Notes: generated by a model from the letters alone, not told the origin. Numbered from the stretch's first letter, positions 31,320 to 40,085 are shown. The stretch: DNA of 64,000 bases from Homoserinimonas sp. OAct 916 (GCF_003260275.1 NZ_QJHB01000006.1:1-64000); one strand, 5' to 3'. A program made the numbers and translations.

Positions 31320-32615
31320 TCAGCGGGAGGTCTCGTGGGTGACTGTCTGCAACCACCGATGAAGATCAGCGTGGTACGAGGGCATCGCGACCGTGGCCAG
31401 GTCTGCGAGCATTGTGGCCAGCCGAGCGGGCACCTGGGCAGAACGTGCACCGTAGAGCCAAATCTCCCCAACCACGAAATTGAGGTAATCGCTGAACTCG
31501 TATTGTGGAATCATCAGGCGGAGTACCCCGGCTTCGTCCTCCCATTCGCTGGCAGCCGGCGCGCGCACGGCAAGCCTGCGGAAGATGTCGTGCACCTCGT
31601 CGATGCATTGGCACGCGGTGGTCGGGTCGTTCACTGCCGGAGACAGTGCCCGTTCGGCGATATCGACGAGTTCTCGCAGGCTGAAAGCGAGGTCCTGTTC
31701 AGAAGTGCGTTCGTTGTCCAACGAAATATGTGTCTGGACCGCGGTGCGTAACCCTTCCAGATCGGCATCAGCCTCGTGATCGTCGAGAGTGGGTGGACCT
31801 CCTCGATGCGGTTCGCGTACTGCGCACAGCGGCCCACCGAACGGCACGAAATCACCGACCCGGGCACTGAGGGTGAGCAAACAACTCTTCTCGGCGGCAA
31901 CCCTCACCAACGCCTCTTCATTGATGGAAACAATCACACCGGGACGGGGGCTGAAGATCATTTCCCGCACTGGCAAAGCCAAGGTGAGTGATGTGCCCGG
32001 GGGTCCGGAACGCGCCAACGGCGACCGGCACTCAAGTCGACGTTTCAGGGTGGCTCGGCCTTGGGCCCCGATTTCAGCGACGATCGTCGCCAGCCGGATC
32101 ATATTGGAAACACGCGAAAGGTACGCGATGAACAATCCAACACTGCCCAACACGAACACGAACGACATCGCCATCGCGATCCTCGGCACAAAGGGGCTGT
32201 GGTCTGCAGTGCCGAGCACGGCGCGCTGAACGACCATGGCGTAGACGAAGGTGGCGATAAAGATGCCGAGGCTCCAGCGCACTGTGCGATCACGCAAAAA
32301 ATGACGAAGCACCCGGGGTGAGAACTGGCCACTGCTCAACTGCAGAACAACGAATGTGATCGAAAACACCAGACCCGTGAAGGAGATCATCGCGGCCACG
32401 ATCGACGACAAGAAACTGAGCGCGCCTTCTGGTGGGCCCGGGAACAGGAAGAGCACCCCTGACGGATCATGGACAACGCGATCCAGCGCGATCAGCCCAG
32501 CAGCCAAGCCGATCGAAGCGACGACACAGAGTGCCGGGATGAGCCAGAATGTCGACCTGATGACGTCGCGAATCCGCTCGCCAGAGACAAACCCCGAGGG
32601 AAGCCATGACGCCAT
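31320..32615 (-). CDS. DUF2254 membrane protein
   Basis: A 431-residue protein with four N-terminal membrane segments (FWLIPALCVVASIGLAAGLIAL, FLSSIVAAMISFTGLVFSITFVVLQL, WSLGIFIATFVYAMVVQ, MAMSFVFVLGSVGLFIAYLSRV), the family hallmark SSGQFSPRVLRHFLRDR after the second, and a long cytoplasmic part with LVDIAERALSPAVNDPTTACQCIDEV. Function of the family is unknown; a channel-like role has been suggested from topology only. The ATG at 32615 starts MASWLPSGFVSG. The 203 nt downstream of the dehydrogenase operon start (31117-31319) hold no gene. Confidence 0.85.
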   Translation of the reverse strand: MASWLPSGFVSGERIRDVIRSTFWLIPALCVVASIGLAAGLIALDRVVHDPSGVLFLFPGPPEGALSFLSSIVAAMISFTGLVFSITFVVLQLSSGQFSPRVLRHFLRDRTVRWSLGIFIATFVYAMVVQRAVLGTADHSPFVPRIAMAMSFVFVLGSVGLFIAYLSRVSNMIRLATIVAEIGAQGRATLKRRLECRSPLARSGPPGTSLTLALPVREMIFSPRPGVIVSINEEALVRVAAEKSCLLTLSARVGDFVPFGGPLCAVREPHRGGPPTLDDHEADADLEGLRTAVQTHISLDNERTSEQDLAFSLRELVDIAERALSPAVNDPTTACQCIDEVHDIFRRLAVRAPAASEWEDEAGVLRLMIPQYEFSDYLNFVVGEIWLYGARSAQVPARLATMLADLATVAMPSYHADLHRWLQTVTHETSR

Positions 32616-32841
32616 TCGGGTGCCTTTCGATTCGCTTCGATGCGCGTGGATCTTCGGTTGACCGCACCGTGACCGGCGTGAGCGGTCGTGGTGATCAGGA
32701 CGCTGGCACCGCGAGACGAAGGCGTGGCCAGCACTTTTCATCGTAATCGGCACGGATGCCTGCGAACACCCCGTAAACACCGGTCAGCCCGCTCAGGGCA
32801 CGGTATTCGGCGCCGGTTCTTCGATGACTTGCCGGGCGAAC

Positions 32842-33153
32842 CTATTCTTTTGGCTCGTCGGGCTCCGGCGTCACCCGCAGGCCGCTGTTCGAGTTGGCGG
32901 TACGAATCAGGTCTTCCAGCCAGGCGCGGTTGATCCGGGGTTCGCGGTTGCCGAAAAACTCGAACTGAATCGGGATTGCGGGGTGCAACCACACGGAACA
33001 CAGGCTGGCGTCCGACTCTTCGGCGGGTTCCCAGTTGAACAGAAAACTCTCTCCGCGCCGAAGCTTGGTGGAGATCACTACCTTGACGTGGGCAAGAACA
33101 CGGTCGTCGAACTCGATGGTGACAGACGGCGTGCCGTAGATGAATTTTCCCAT
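32842..33153 (-). CDS. DUF7882-family protein, copy 1
   Basis: A 103-residue protein starting MGKFIYGTPSVTIEFDDRVLAH and containing KLRRGESFLFNWE, WLHPAIPIQFEF and NSNSGLRV. These conserved blocks define a small actinobacterial family often mislabelled as ATP-dependent DNA ligase; it lacks any ligase motif. Function unknown. It is a tandem duplicate of the gene at 33258-33608, about two-thirds identical by eye, and 104 nt separate them. Confidence 0.8.
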   Translation of the reverse strand: MGKFIYGTPSVTIEFDDRVLAHVKVVISTKLRRGESFLFNWEPAEESDASLCSVWLHPAIPIQFEFFGNREPRINRAWLEDLIRTANSNSGLRVTPEPDEPKE

Positions 33154-33257
33154 GGGGTACCTCAAGGTCTCAGTGAAGTCGGCAGCATCCAGTCCACCGA
33201 AGAGTATCGCGGAGGCCGCACCCATTATAGGACAGTGGTGAGTATGCAGGTGGGGCG

Positions 33258-33608
33258 CTAGAGGACTTTGTGCCCCACAGTGTCTGAGTCCGGTGGTGAT
33301 TCACCCTCGACCGCCGGTTCGGGAACGAGACGCAGGCCCGAATTGGAGTTCGCAGCGCGCAAGAGCTCCTCCAACCACTCCCTGTTCATTTTCTGCTCAC
33401 CGGCGTCGGCAAACTCGAATTGGAGGGGAATTGCCGGATGCAACCAGACAGACGAGTGCCCGCTCCCCGAGTCGGTGCCGTACTCCCAGTTGAACAGAAA
33501 ACTCTCACCGCGCCGAAGTTTTGTGGTGATCACAACCTTGACGTGTGCAAGAACGCGGTCGTCGAACTCAACCGTCAGCGACGGCGTACCGTAGATGAAT
33601 TTCCCCAT
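33258..33608 (-). CDS. DUF7882-family protein, copy 2
   Basis: A 116-residue paralogue of the neighbouring gene: MGKFIYGTPSLTVEFDDRVLAH, KLRRGESFLFNWEYG, WLHPAIPLQFEFAD and RAANSNSGLRLVPEP, with a longer acidic tail (EGESPPDSDTVGHKVL). The start is set at the conserved MGKF. Both copies face the same way; whether they share a transcript is unclear. Confidence 0.8.
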   Translation of the reverse strand: MGKFIYGTPSLTVEFDDRVLAHVKVVITTKLRRGESFLFNWEYGTDSGSGHSSVWLHPAIPLQFEFADAGEQKMNREWLEELLRAANSNSGLRLVPEPAVEGESPPDSDTVGHKVL

Positions 33609-33736
33609 GGAACCCCTCGCAACATCCCAGCCATCAGATTGATCCGCCACGATACCCGGTCGCAACGATCTCCTTTCAGTCTAAAGTGTTTCGAAACGAG
33701 GCGGCCAGACACTCGCCCGCGAGGCTCGGCCAGGTT

Positions 33737-34132
33737 TCAGATCACAGCGATCAGGCACAGGGCGACCAGAATGACCTGGCCGATCAGCCGCGGCACCAGG
33801 GGCACGGCGACCTTACCGAACCGGTCGCGGTGGCGCGCAGCGTAGGCATTTGCCGGGAATACCACCATCAGGAACACGGCGAGGCAGATGCCGGCGGCCA
33901 GTTGCGTCGCTGGAATGAGCAGACCGATGCCGCCCGCAATCTCACAGATGCCGGTGAACGTGACGAGGTTCGCCGGTCTGGCAACTCCCTCGAAACGCAG
34001 AGCGGGTGGGATGATCTTGGCCATGACGCGTTTCGGGCCGGGCCTGAAGTGCATCACTCCCATTCCGATGAATGCGACTGCAAGTGCGATCCTCAGAACC
34101 AGTTGCAGGATTTCGAACGGGGAGTTGGGCAT
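33737..34132 (-). CDS. DoxX-family membrane protein
   Basis: A 131-residue four-helix membrane protein: FEILQLVLRIALAVAFIGMGVMHF, LVTFTGICEIAGGIGLLIPATQL, AGICLAVFLMVVFPANAYAA and VPRLIGQVILVALCLIAVI. The GxMHF and F[TP]GICEIAGGIGLL segments are typical of DoxX-like proteins, some of which serve in redox or detergent-stress complexes. The ATG at 34132 is preferred because a -10 box (TAGGGT, minus strand 34151-34146) would start transcription just before it; an in-frame GTG at 34147 overlaps that box. Confidence 0.75.
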   Translation of the reverse strand: MPNSPFEILQLVLRIALAVAFIGMGVMHFRPGPKRVMAKIIPPALRFEGVARPANLVTFTGICEIAGGIGLLIPATQLAAGICLAVFLMVVFPANAYAARHRDRFGKVAVPLVPRLIGQVILVALCLIAVI

Positions 34133-34201
34133 TCGTTCATTCTTCACCCTATCAACGCGTCTTACCTGATCCTTGGCTCTCGGCGCACGGTGTCACGCAT
34201 C

Positions 34202-34214
34202 TAAACTTGGCCCT
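34202..34214 (+). promoter_or_regulatory. -10 box of a probable leaderless transcript
   Basis: TAAACT (34202-34207) lies 7 nt before the GTG at 34215, with no ribosome-binding site between. Confidence 0.5.
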
Positions 34215-34772
34215 GTGCATGAAGACGGCAGAGTCGGCGGTCGGGCCCAGAACGATGATCCCATCGTGCAGGAAATCTGTTACCTTGCGAACCGTGCGGC
34301 CGCCGAACTCAGCGCCGCCGGGGCCCGGGATGAGGCGCTGGCCACGTTTCAGCCGTCTCGCCGAGTGATGTTGATCAAGCGAGCGCCGGCCATGGTTCCG
34401 ATGGGCCGAGTCTGGCGGCTGGGCGTCATTCTGCTCGATGCGGACGCGAGGCTGTACGCGACAGGTCTGACAACGAGGGTGCTCGAGCCTGGCCGTCCGG
34501 GGTTCCAATCGTTGTCGGCCGAGACGCGCCGCATGTATCGGGGAGCCGCGTTCCGGGGCCCGTTCGAACGAGGCGAGACCGTGAACTTCGACGCACGCCC
34601 CATCCCCGTGCAGGCTGATGAATTGCGCGGGTCGTCGGGACCACTGTTCATCCGTGGGTCACGGGTGCTGGTGCGCTGGAACGCCTCGGGCGGCGACGAC
34701 GCGGCCGTTGGCCTGGACGCGTATCTCGCCGAGCGGGTGGGCCTTCTCATCTCCCCGCCGGAGGGAACCTGA
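34215..34772 (+). CDS. Conserved hypothetical protein
   Basis: A 185-residue soluble protein from a GTG start (VHEDGRVGGRAQNDDP). Middle segments RRVMLIKRAPAMVPMGRVWRLGVILLD and LYATGLTTRVLEPGRPGFQS look like a beta-rich fold; the C-terminus AAVGLDAYLAERVGLLISPP is helical. I do not recognise a family. The leaderless promoter in front decides the start. It is divergent from the DoxX gene. Confidence 0.65.
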   Translation: MHEDGRVGGRAQNDDPIVQEICYLANRAAAELSAAGARDEALATFQPSRRVMLIKRAPAMVPMGRVWRLGVILLDADARLYATGLTTRVLEPGRPGFQSLSAETRRMYRGAAFRGPFERGETVNFDARPIPVQADELRGSSGPLFIRGSRVLVRWNASGGDDAAVGLDAYLAERVGLLISPPEGT

Positions 34773-34868
34773 ACGACGCCTGACGGAGCCGGCCATCAAC
34801 CGGGAGTCGAGAGTAATCTCTGCGGCGATCTCATCGGCCACATTCACCGCTGGTGCACGGTCGTGTGG

Positions 34869-35468
34869 CTAGAAATCCACCCCGAGCACCGTCGTTTTCG
34901 ATGTGAACCCCTGCGAAGCACTGTTCAATATTCGCTTGGATGTCGCCTTCGACTTCTTCACCCCTTCGACGTCGGTGGCTACTGACACGACAAAATGCGT
35001 GATCAGGTCGGGCCTTCCCATGGTTGCCATCGATTTGAGGGCCTTCCCCAGAAAGCCGGGCACCGCGGCTTCGACCTCCGCCTCGGCGCTTGCCGGCATC
35101 TGGAGCGGCATGTCGACGGTGAGAGTCTCCACCTGGCCTGGCTCCAGGTCGATCGGCCCCTCGTGATGGTAGTCGATTCGAACCCTCTGGCCATTCTGGT
35201 TGGCGGGCCCACCGCTCAATCCGGCGCTCGGCCCAATGCTGAAACCACCGCCCGAGCTGCTGCTCGAGCCGCTTGACGAGCTTTCTTGGGCTTCGTCTTC
35301 GAAACTGAAACGCAATGCCTCGACCCTGCGTCGTTCCGACTTGTGGCCGGTCAGCGTCACGGTCGCCGGAACCGACGCATCGCCCCAGGTGAACTTTCTC
35401 GGAACTTCAAGTTTGACCTTGATTCCGCCGCTGTCGAATGCCGCTTTGATCTTCTCGAAGAACGCCAT
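34869..35468 (-). CDS. Arrestin-fold/Spo0M-like protein (tentative)
   Basis: A 199-residue soluble protein: MAFFEKIKAAFDSGGIKVKLEVPRKFTWGDASVPATVTLTG, a Ser/Gly-rich loop (ESSSSGSSSSSGGGFS, residues about 65-85) and IDLEPGQVETLTVDMPLQMP. The beta-sandwich layout is like arrestin-fold or Spo0M proteins, but similarity is weak. GAGGGGAG precedes the ATG. A perfect palindrome GTGACCGGGTCAC lies upstream. Role unknown. Confidence 0.5.
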   Translation of the reverse strand: MAFFEKIKAAFDSGGIKVKLEVPRKFTWGDASVPATVTLTGHKSERRRVEALRFSFEDEAQESSSSGSSSSSGGGFSIGPSAGLSGGPANQNGQRVRIDYHHEGPIDLEPGQVETLTVDMPLQMPASAEAEVEAAVPGFLGKALKSMATMGRPDLITHFVVSVATDVEGVKKSKATSKRILNSASQGFTSKTTVLGVDF

Positions 35469-35797
35469 TGTCTTCTCCCCTCGTTGTGAGCCACAGGCCG
35501 GTGTCGGGCCGGTCCATTCCCGTTGCCGTGCAGACTACGGTCAGTGACCGGGTCACGCCAACACTGTCTGACGGCTTCACTCACCATAGTCTGATCGTGA
35601 AAAAATATCATCTGACCGGCAAATTCGGCCATTCGGTGGTGGGGACACGATGTTCACCTCGGCATGTACTGGTGCGCGATGGCCGGTCGGACGCGGCATC
35701 CGTGAGACGGTTCGCGCGTGGTCGGACACTGTAGGGATAAGGCATAAATGGAATATTCATACGCCGATTGGGCGTGCTCCGAGATGAGGTGTTGTGC
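35469..35797. other. Divergent intergenic region with inverted repeats
   Basis: No gene seen. It holds the palindrome GTGACC-G-GGTCAC at 35544-35556. An outer inverted pair, CAGACTACGG (35531-35540) and CCATAGTCTG (35584-35593), has one mismatch. Together they may form a regulator site for the arrestin-like gene. Confidence 0.55.
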
Positions 35798-36421
35798 GTG
35801 AGATGCGGGAGACAAGTTCTGTCGGCCACGATCGGTGTGACCATCGCACTGATGTGTGTGTCCTGTGCCGGCGTCACGGCGTCTTCGCCCGGGTCTGCAA
35901 CGTCGGCCTCAGCTGCCTCAGCTGCCTCAGCTGCCTCATCCGTTGCCGTGGCCTCCCCCGAAACCGGATTGGTGCGGTCTGAAGCGTGTTCGTGGGCCGC
36001 CATCCTGGAATGGGATGGCAGCCCCGGGCCGGCGACCGCAGTCGGCGCCGTTCAGGAGATTCTTGTAGGCCTGGAACGCCAGCTGACTGAGCTGCCTGCC
36101 GGCACAGGGGCACACACTCCGATAAGTGACCCTGACCATCCGGTCAGGCTGAAAATCAGTGTTCGCGGGCTGCGGGCTGTTCGTGATGTACTCGCGCAGC
36201 AACAACACAGTGGCGCGGATCACAACGGCACAGATCGAGGCGGCGAGGTGGTCGCCTACACAGAAGCCGGCCAAGAGCTGGCGCGAGTGCTGATCGAGCC
36301 CGCAGGGATCGAAAGCAGCGGCTTCCGGGTCGGTATGTACGGGGCCACCGGCTGGAGTACCGATGATCCGTTGTGCACGGCGGATGCAGCGAGCACGCAG
36401 GGTGCGGAAAGCGGCGAGTAA
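35798..36421 (+). CDS. Secreted lipoprotein, unknown function
   Basis: A 207-residue protein with a lipoprotein signal: basic start VRCGRQ, hydrophobic LSATIGVTIALM, lipobox CVSC|AG (acylated Cys near residue 23), then an Ala/Ser linker made of 9-bp repeats. The remainder (SWAAILEWDGSPGPATAV ... LERQLTELPAGTG ... GFRVGMYGATGW) is a small exported domain I do not recognise. The GTG at 35798 has GAGG 8 nt upstream; in-frame GTGs further upstream are possible. It precedes a sigma-factor gene by 118 nt and may be functionally linked. Confidence 0.65.
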   Translation: MRCGRQVLSATIGVTIALMCVSCAGVTASSPGSATSASAASAASAASSVAVASPETGLVRSEACSWAAILEWDGSPGPATAVGAVQEILVGLERQLTELPAGTGAHTPISDPDHPVRLKISVRGLRAVRDVLAQQQHSGADHNGTDRGGEVVAYTEAGQELARVLIEPAGIESSGFRVGMYGATGWSTDDPLCTADAASTQGAESGE

Positions 36422-36538
36422 TCGGAGGGGCAGTAACCGGCGCGGGAATCGGAATGAGACGATGTGACTGCTGCTGCACACACCTTGGGTAGAGGGCGCG
36501 TACTGCCGGTACGACGAGTCCTGGAGAGGAAACTGACA

Positions 36539-37114
36539 ATGTCGCCAGAGAGACCACCCGCAGTCATGCCTGCGGAAGTTGATCTTCTGGCGAGCATGCT
36601 CTCCGGCGACACCGACGCGTTGCGATCGATTTTTCAGCTGCACCAGCGCGCCGTGTACTTCACCGCGTTCAACGTGTTGCGCTCCCGACACGATGCGGAA
36701 GAGATCATGCAGGATGCCTTCCTGCTGCTGTGGAAAAAACGCGCGGTCATCACCCTGGTCGGTGGGTCAACCCTGCCCTGGTTGGCCACCACCTCGCGGT
36801 ACCTGGCTCTGAACCGGCGCCGGGCCCGCGACCGAGAGCGAGCACACGTGACGGCCGCCGTGACCGAAGCGATCGAAGATTCGCCGTCACCGGAGGCGTT
36901 GGCCATGACTTCCGACACCCTGCGCAGCATTGACGACGTCGTCAGAGCGTTGCCCGAGATCGACCAGAAGGTCTTTCACCTGTGCCTGTTGGAGTCGATC
37001 AGTTATGAGCAGGCGGCTCTGGGGCTCGGCTTGACCCATGGCTCGGTGCGCAGCCGGCTCGCACGACTGCGTGTGCGACTCCGATCCGAACTGCACCACC
37101 TGAAGGGAACGTGA
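36539..37114 (+). CDS. ECF-type RNA polymerase sigma factor
   Basis: A 191-residue ECF sigma factor. Region 2: LASMLSGDTDALRSIFQLHQRAVYFTAFNVLRSRHDAEEIMQDAFLLLW. Region 4: VVRALPEIDQKVFHLCLLESISYEQAALGLGLTHGSVRSRLARLRVRLRSEL. GGAGAGGAA lies before the ATG. The next gene starts 4 nt after the stop and encodes a membrane protein with a cytoplasmic N-terminus of the kind that could act as its anti-sigma factor. Confidence 0.92.
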   Translation: MSPERPPAVMPAEVDLLASMLSGDTDALRSIFQLHQRAVYFTAFNVLRSRHDAEEIMQDAFLLLWKKRAVITLVGGSTLPWLATTSRYLALNRRRARDRERAHVTAAVTEAIEDSPSPEALAMTSDTLRSIDDVVRALPEIDQKVFHLCLLESISYEQAALGLGLTHGSVRSRLARLRVRLRSELHHLKGT

Positions 37115-37118
37115 TTGC

Positions 37119-38006
37119 ATGAGCCTCACTTCTGACGTGCCGAGTGACGACGATTACATTCACCTGGAAGATCGACTCCTGGCCCGGGTGGCCTCGGATG
37201 CTGCCTCACGCCGCCGTTCCCTGCGCCTCGTCGCGCTCGCCTCGGCCGGAGTGCTGGTGCTAGCCGGAGCGGGAGTCGTCTGGGCGGTCACGCCCTCATC
37301 CCCGTCAACTATTGCCGGGCCAACCGCCTCATCCCCGTCAACTATTGCCGGGCCAACCGCTTCATCCGCGGCACCGTCGACCACCCATCCTGAGGCAGCC
37401 GATGAGGAGCCGGGCTCGAACAACGGCGTCTCAGACGGTAGCGGGTACAACGAGCAGGCCATCATGACTGTGTTCGATACGTCTCAGACGATTGACTACA
37501 TTGGGGCGTCAACGAACCAGAAACTCGCGCAACGAAGCGACCTGGTGATCAGCGGTGAGATCGTGGGGGTGAATGAGGGCCCCACGTGGGTCTCCGGCGT
37601 GGGCGACGGTCAGCCCTTCTCCACGTCGATGGTGCTTGTCGTCTCCAACGCCCACGTGGCGTCAGGGGCACTCGAGCCGAACAATGATGGTTTCGTCTAC
37701 ATCGTGACTCCGGGCACGAAAGAGTCCGTTTCCAACGTCAGGATCGCGTTTCCGCCAGGGATGAAGGTAGTGGCCTATCTCGTATCACCCCCGACCAACG
37801 AAGAAGAAGAGCAGATGCAGCCTGTCGACCCCGCTACCGGACGCCCGGCTGGCCAAGCCGTGTACATGGTCGGACCGCAGAGTCTCGTGATGCAGCATCC
37901 GGGTAGCTCGCACGTGCTCTGGCCGATACTCGGCGAAATGCGGATTGGGCACATCCAGGATGCACTCCCGGGCGGGCCACTGCTCGGCGGAGATGGCAAT
38001 GGCTGA
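37119..38006 (+). CDS. Membrane-anchored extracytoplasmic protein, probable anti-sigma/sensor, copy 1
   Basis: A 295-residue protein with an acidic cytoplasmic N-terminus (DVPSDDDYIHLEDRLLARVASDAASRR, residues 6-32), one membrane helix (LVALASAGVLVLAGAGVVWAV), a Ser/Thr/Pro linker containing two SSPSTIAGPTA repeats, and an outer domain with SDLVISGEIVGV, GALEPNNDGFVYI, FPPGMKVVAYL and DALPGGPLLGG. These blocks recur in the next gene, so form a family of their own. It starts 4 nt after the sigma gene, which suggests an anti-sigma role. No classical zinc anti-sigma motif (HxxxCxxC) is present. Confidence 0.7.
   Translation: MSLTSDVPSDDDYIHLEDRLLARVASDAASRRRSLRLVALASAGVLVLAGAGVVWAVTPSSPSTIAGPTASSPSTIAGPTASSAAPSTTHPEAADEEPGSNNGVSDGSGYNEQAIMTVFDTSQTIDYIGASTNQKLAQRSDLVISGEIVGVNEGPTWVSGVGDGQPFSTSMVLVVSNAHVASGALEPNNDGFVYIVTPGTKESVSNVRIAFPPGMKVVAYLVSPPTNEEEEQMQPVDPATGRPAGQAVYMVGPQSLVMQHPGSSHVLWPILGEMRIGHIQDALPGGPLLGGDGNG
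37295..37360 (+). repeat. 33-bp in-frame tandem repeat, 2 copies
   Basis: Two 33-bp units (37295-37327 and 37328-37360), nearly identical, encode SSPSTIAGPTA twice in the linker after the membrane helix. The repeat changes linker length only. Confidence 0.9.
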
Positions 38007-38039
38007 CCGACTGAAGATATCTGGGGGTTCGGCGACTTC

Positions 38040-38858
38040 ATGAGATCAGATCCCGCAGCCCGCAGCCGATCCGTTCGACGCGCGGCTTTCGCAACGGCCG
38101 CAGTACTGGTGCTTGCCGGAGTCGGAGTTGTCTGGGCAGTCTCGTCGTTGTCTCAACCACCGTCCCCTTCGACGCTTGCTGAGCCGACCACGCCGTCCGC
38201 GGCACCGTCGACAACTCCGGTCGGCGCGACCCCTGAGGGCTCGGGCGAACACTTCTCAGAAGGTGGGCGGTACAGCGAGCAGGCCACTTTGAGTCTCGTC
38301 AAGGGTGCGCCCGACTACAATCCGGTGTCATCGAACCTGGTGCTCGGGGCGAAGAGCGATCTGGTCGTCAGCGGCGAAATCGTTGAGGTGAGCGAGGGCA
38401 GCAGGGTGGTCCACTACGCGGGTGGTGATCGTGTTTACGACCGATCGGAGGTCGTCATCGTTCTGACAAACGTTGAGGTGGCATTTGGCGCACTCGAACC
38501 GAACAACGACGGTTTCGTCTACATCACAACGGGCTTGATAACCTTCGGGCGCATGACAGGGTCTGTTGCTGACTTCGAACTCGGGTTTCCGCCGGGGATG
38601 AAAGTGGTGGCATACCTATCCCAGGTTCCTCCCGAAATGGGCAGGTTCAGGGCAGCAATGGAGGAGCCGATTGGCGATCCCGGTGCAGACCACCCTTCGA
38701 GCCAGCCTCTGTATGATCCGCTGGGCCCGCAGGGCTTAGCCGTTCAATACCCGGGAATGGCCAACGTGCTTTGGCCGGGAGGTGCCGGAATTCAGGCCGG
38801 CGACATTCGGGATGCGCTCCCGGGCGGTCCGCTGCTCGGCGGTCTGGGCGACTACTGA
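38040..38858 (+). CDS. Membrane-anchored extracytoplasmic protein, copy 2
   Basis: A 272-residue paralogue of the preceding gene: membrane helix AAFATAAVLVLAGVGVVWAV, Pro/Thr-rich linker, outer domain with SDLVVSGEIVEV, GALEPNNDGFVYI, FPPGMKVVAYL and DALPGGPLLGG. It lacks the acidic cytoplasmic N-terminus of copy 1 (begins MRSDPAARSRS), so would not bind the sigma factor in the same way. No clear ribosome-binding site; the start at 38040 is the first ATG before the helix. Probably cotranscribed, 33 nt after copy 1. Confidence 0.7.
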   Translation: MRSDPAARSRSVRRAAFATAAVLVLAGVGVVWAVSSLSQPPSPSTLAEPTTPSAAPSTTPVGATPEGSGEHFSEGGRYSEQATLSLVKGAPDYNPVSSNLVLGAKSDLVVSGEIVEVSEGSRVVHYAGGDRVYDRSEVVIVLTNVEVAFGALEPNNDGFVYITTGLITFGRMTGSVADFELGFPPGMKVVAYLSQVPPEMGRFRAAMEEPIGDPGADHPSSQPLYDPLGPQGLAVQYPGMANVLWPGGAGIQAGDIRDALPGGPLLGGLGDY

Positions 38859-38970
38859 GCCCGCAGTGCAGCGCCGCCGGTCAACGCTGCCGCACCGCGC
38901 CAGCTGGCTCGCTTCGCGCCCGTTCGACCTGGCGCGAAGAGTGCCAAGTTGCGCGAAGTGAGAACGGCAC

Positions 38971-39654
38971 CTAGCCGAGGGCGGCGACCGCGAGGGTGTG
39001 CAGGGTGGGCTGGCCGTTCCAGCTTCCGCGGAGCACGTGCCGGGTTGCGGCTTCGTCGGCCGTGACCAGCGAGCTCAGGGCGCCGGTTTCGGCGGAGGGT
39101 TCGCCGAGTCGACGCGCCAGGGCGAGGGTCAGGATGCCGGTCTCGACGATCGTCGCATTGTCTTCTTGCCGAATAGTGAGCGGGGCATCCAGCGCGAGAT
39201 CGGGTACCGCGGTGCCAGCGGTTCCGCTGCCGATCACGGCCGCGCTCGGTTCACGAAATTCCTTCTCCCCGTCGACGATGAAGTACTCCTGCACTTCGTG
39301 GCCGCCAGTTAGCATTGCCGTCAGCACTGCCGCGAGATAGACCGGGTCACCGGTGGCGTCGTACACCCAACGGTGCCCGAGCACCGAATGCTCCATGGTG
39401 CCCGCCAATGAAGCCTCGGCGCCGGCAAGCGGCGCTCCACGATAGGTGAGGGGAATCTGCAGTACCGGGCCGTCGCCGGCGGTCACCAAAAAAGTTTCGA
39501 TGCCGACCTCGCCGGCCGGATCGTCGAACCGATACGCACCCACGCGGCTGAACTCCGCCTCTGCGTCTCCGGCAAACCACGGTTGGCTCGGGACCCACCG
39601 GGCGAGGAATTCCACTTTGGACGGTTTCAGGTCAGCGTGATGGAGTAGAGCCAT
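38971..39654 (-). CDS. Maltokinase N-terminal cap-like domain protein
   Basis: A 227-residue protein resembling the cap domain of maltokinase (Mak/Pep2) standing alone: KVEFLARWVPSQPWFAG near the start, VLQIPLTYRGAPLAGAEASLAGTMEHSVLGHRWVYDATGDPVYLAAVLTAM in the middle. The kinase domain is absent. Such CG0192-type proteins occur near glycogen/trehalose genes; none is adjacent here. Leaderless promoter TAGAAT lies 6 nt before the ATG. Confidence 0.8.
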   Translation of the reverse strand: MALLHHADLKPSKVEFLARWVPSQPWFAGDAEAEFSRVGAYRFDDPAGEVGIETFLVTAGDGPVLQIPLTYRGAPLAGAEASLAGTMEHSVLGHRWVYDATGDPVYLAAVLTAMLTGGHEVQEYFIVDGEKEFREPSAAVIGSGTAGTAVPDLALDAPLTIRQEDNATIVETGILTLALARRLGEPSAETGALSSLVTADEAATRHVLRGSWNGQPTLHTLAVAALG

Positions 39655-39666
39655 GGTGCAATTCTA
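39655..39666 (-). promoter_or_regulatory. -10 box of a probable leaderless transcript
   Basis: Minus-strand TAGAAT (39666-39661), 6 nt before the ATG at 39654. Confidence 0.6.
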
Positions 39667-39707
39667 TGGCCGGGCCCCTACGGCTCAGCTGCGGGTGGCC
39701 CCGGCGG

Positions 39708-40085
39708 TCAGCGCCGAATGTCGACGATCTCTTTGCCGAGCGGCATGAGTGCGACGGGCACCAGCTTGAAGTTCGCGATCCCCAACGGGATGCCGATGAT
39801 GGTGAGGCACAACAGCACTCCCCCAATGACGTGCTCGATGGCGATCCAGATGCCGGCCACGATCACCCAGATCACGTTGCCGAGAAATGAGAACACGCCG
39901 GCATGCGGCCGGTTGACCACTTCACGCCCAAACGGCCACAACGCGTACAGACCGATGCGGAACGATGCAATACCGAAGGGGATGGTCACAATCAGGATGC
40001 AGCAGATGATGCCAGCGAGCATGTAGCTCAGAAACAGCCAGAATCCCGACAGGACCAGCCAGATGATGTTTAAGAGTGTGTTCAT
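39708..40085 (-). CDS. YccF-domain membrane protein
   Basis: A 125-residue protein with two copies of the YccF motif: a helix pair each, ending TIPFGIASFRIGLYALWPFGREV and IIGIPLGIANFKLVPVALMPLGKEI. The N-terminus MNTLLNIIWLVLSGFWLFLSYMLAGI is typical. Inner-membrane protein of unknown function, widely conserved. Confidence 0.92.
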   Translation of the reverse strand: MNTLLNIIWLVLSGFWLFLSYMLAGIICCILIVTIPFGIASFRIGLYALWPFGREVVNRPHAGVFSFLGNVIWVIVAGIWIAIEHVIGGVLLCLTIIGIPLGIANFKLVPVALMPLGKEIVDIRR

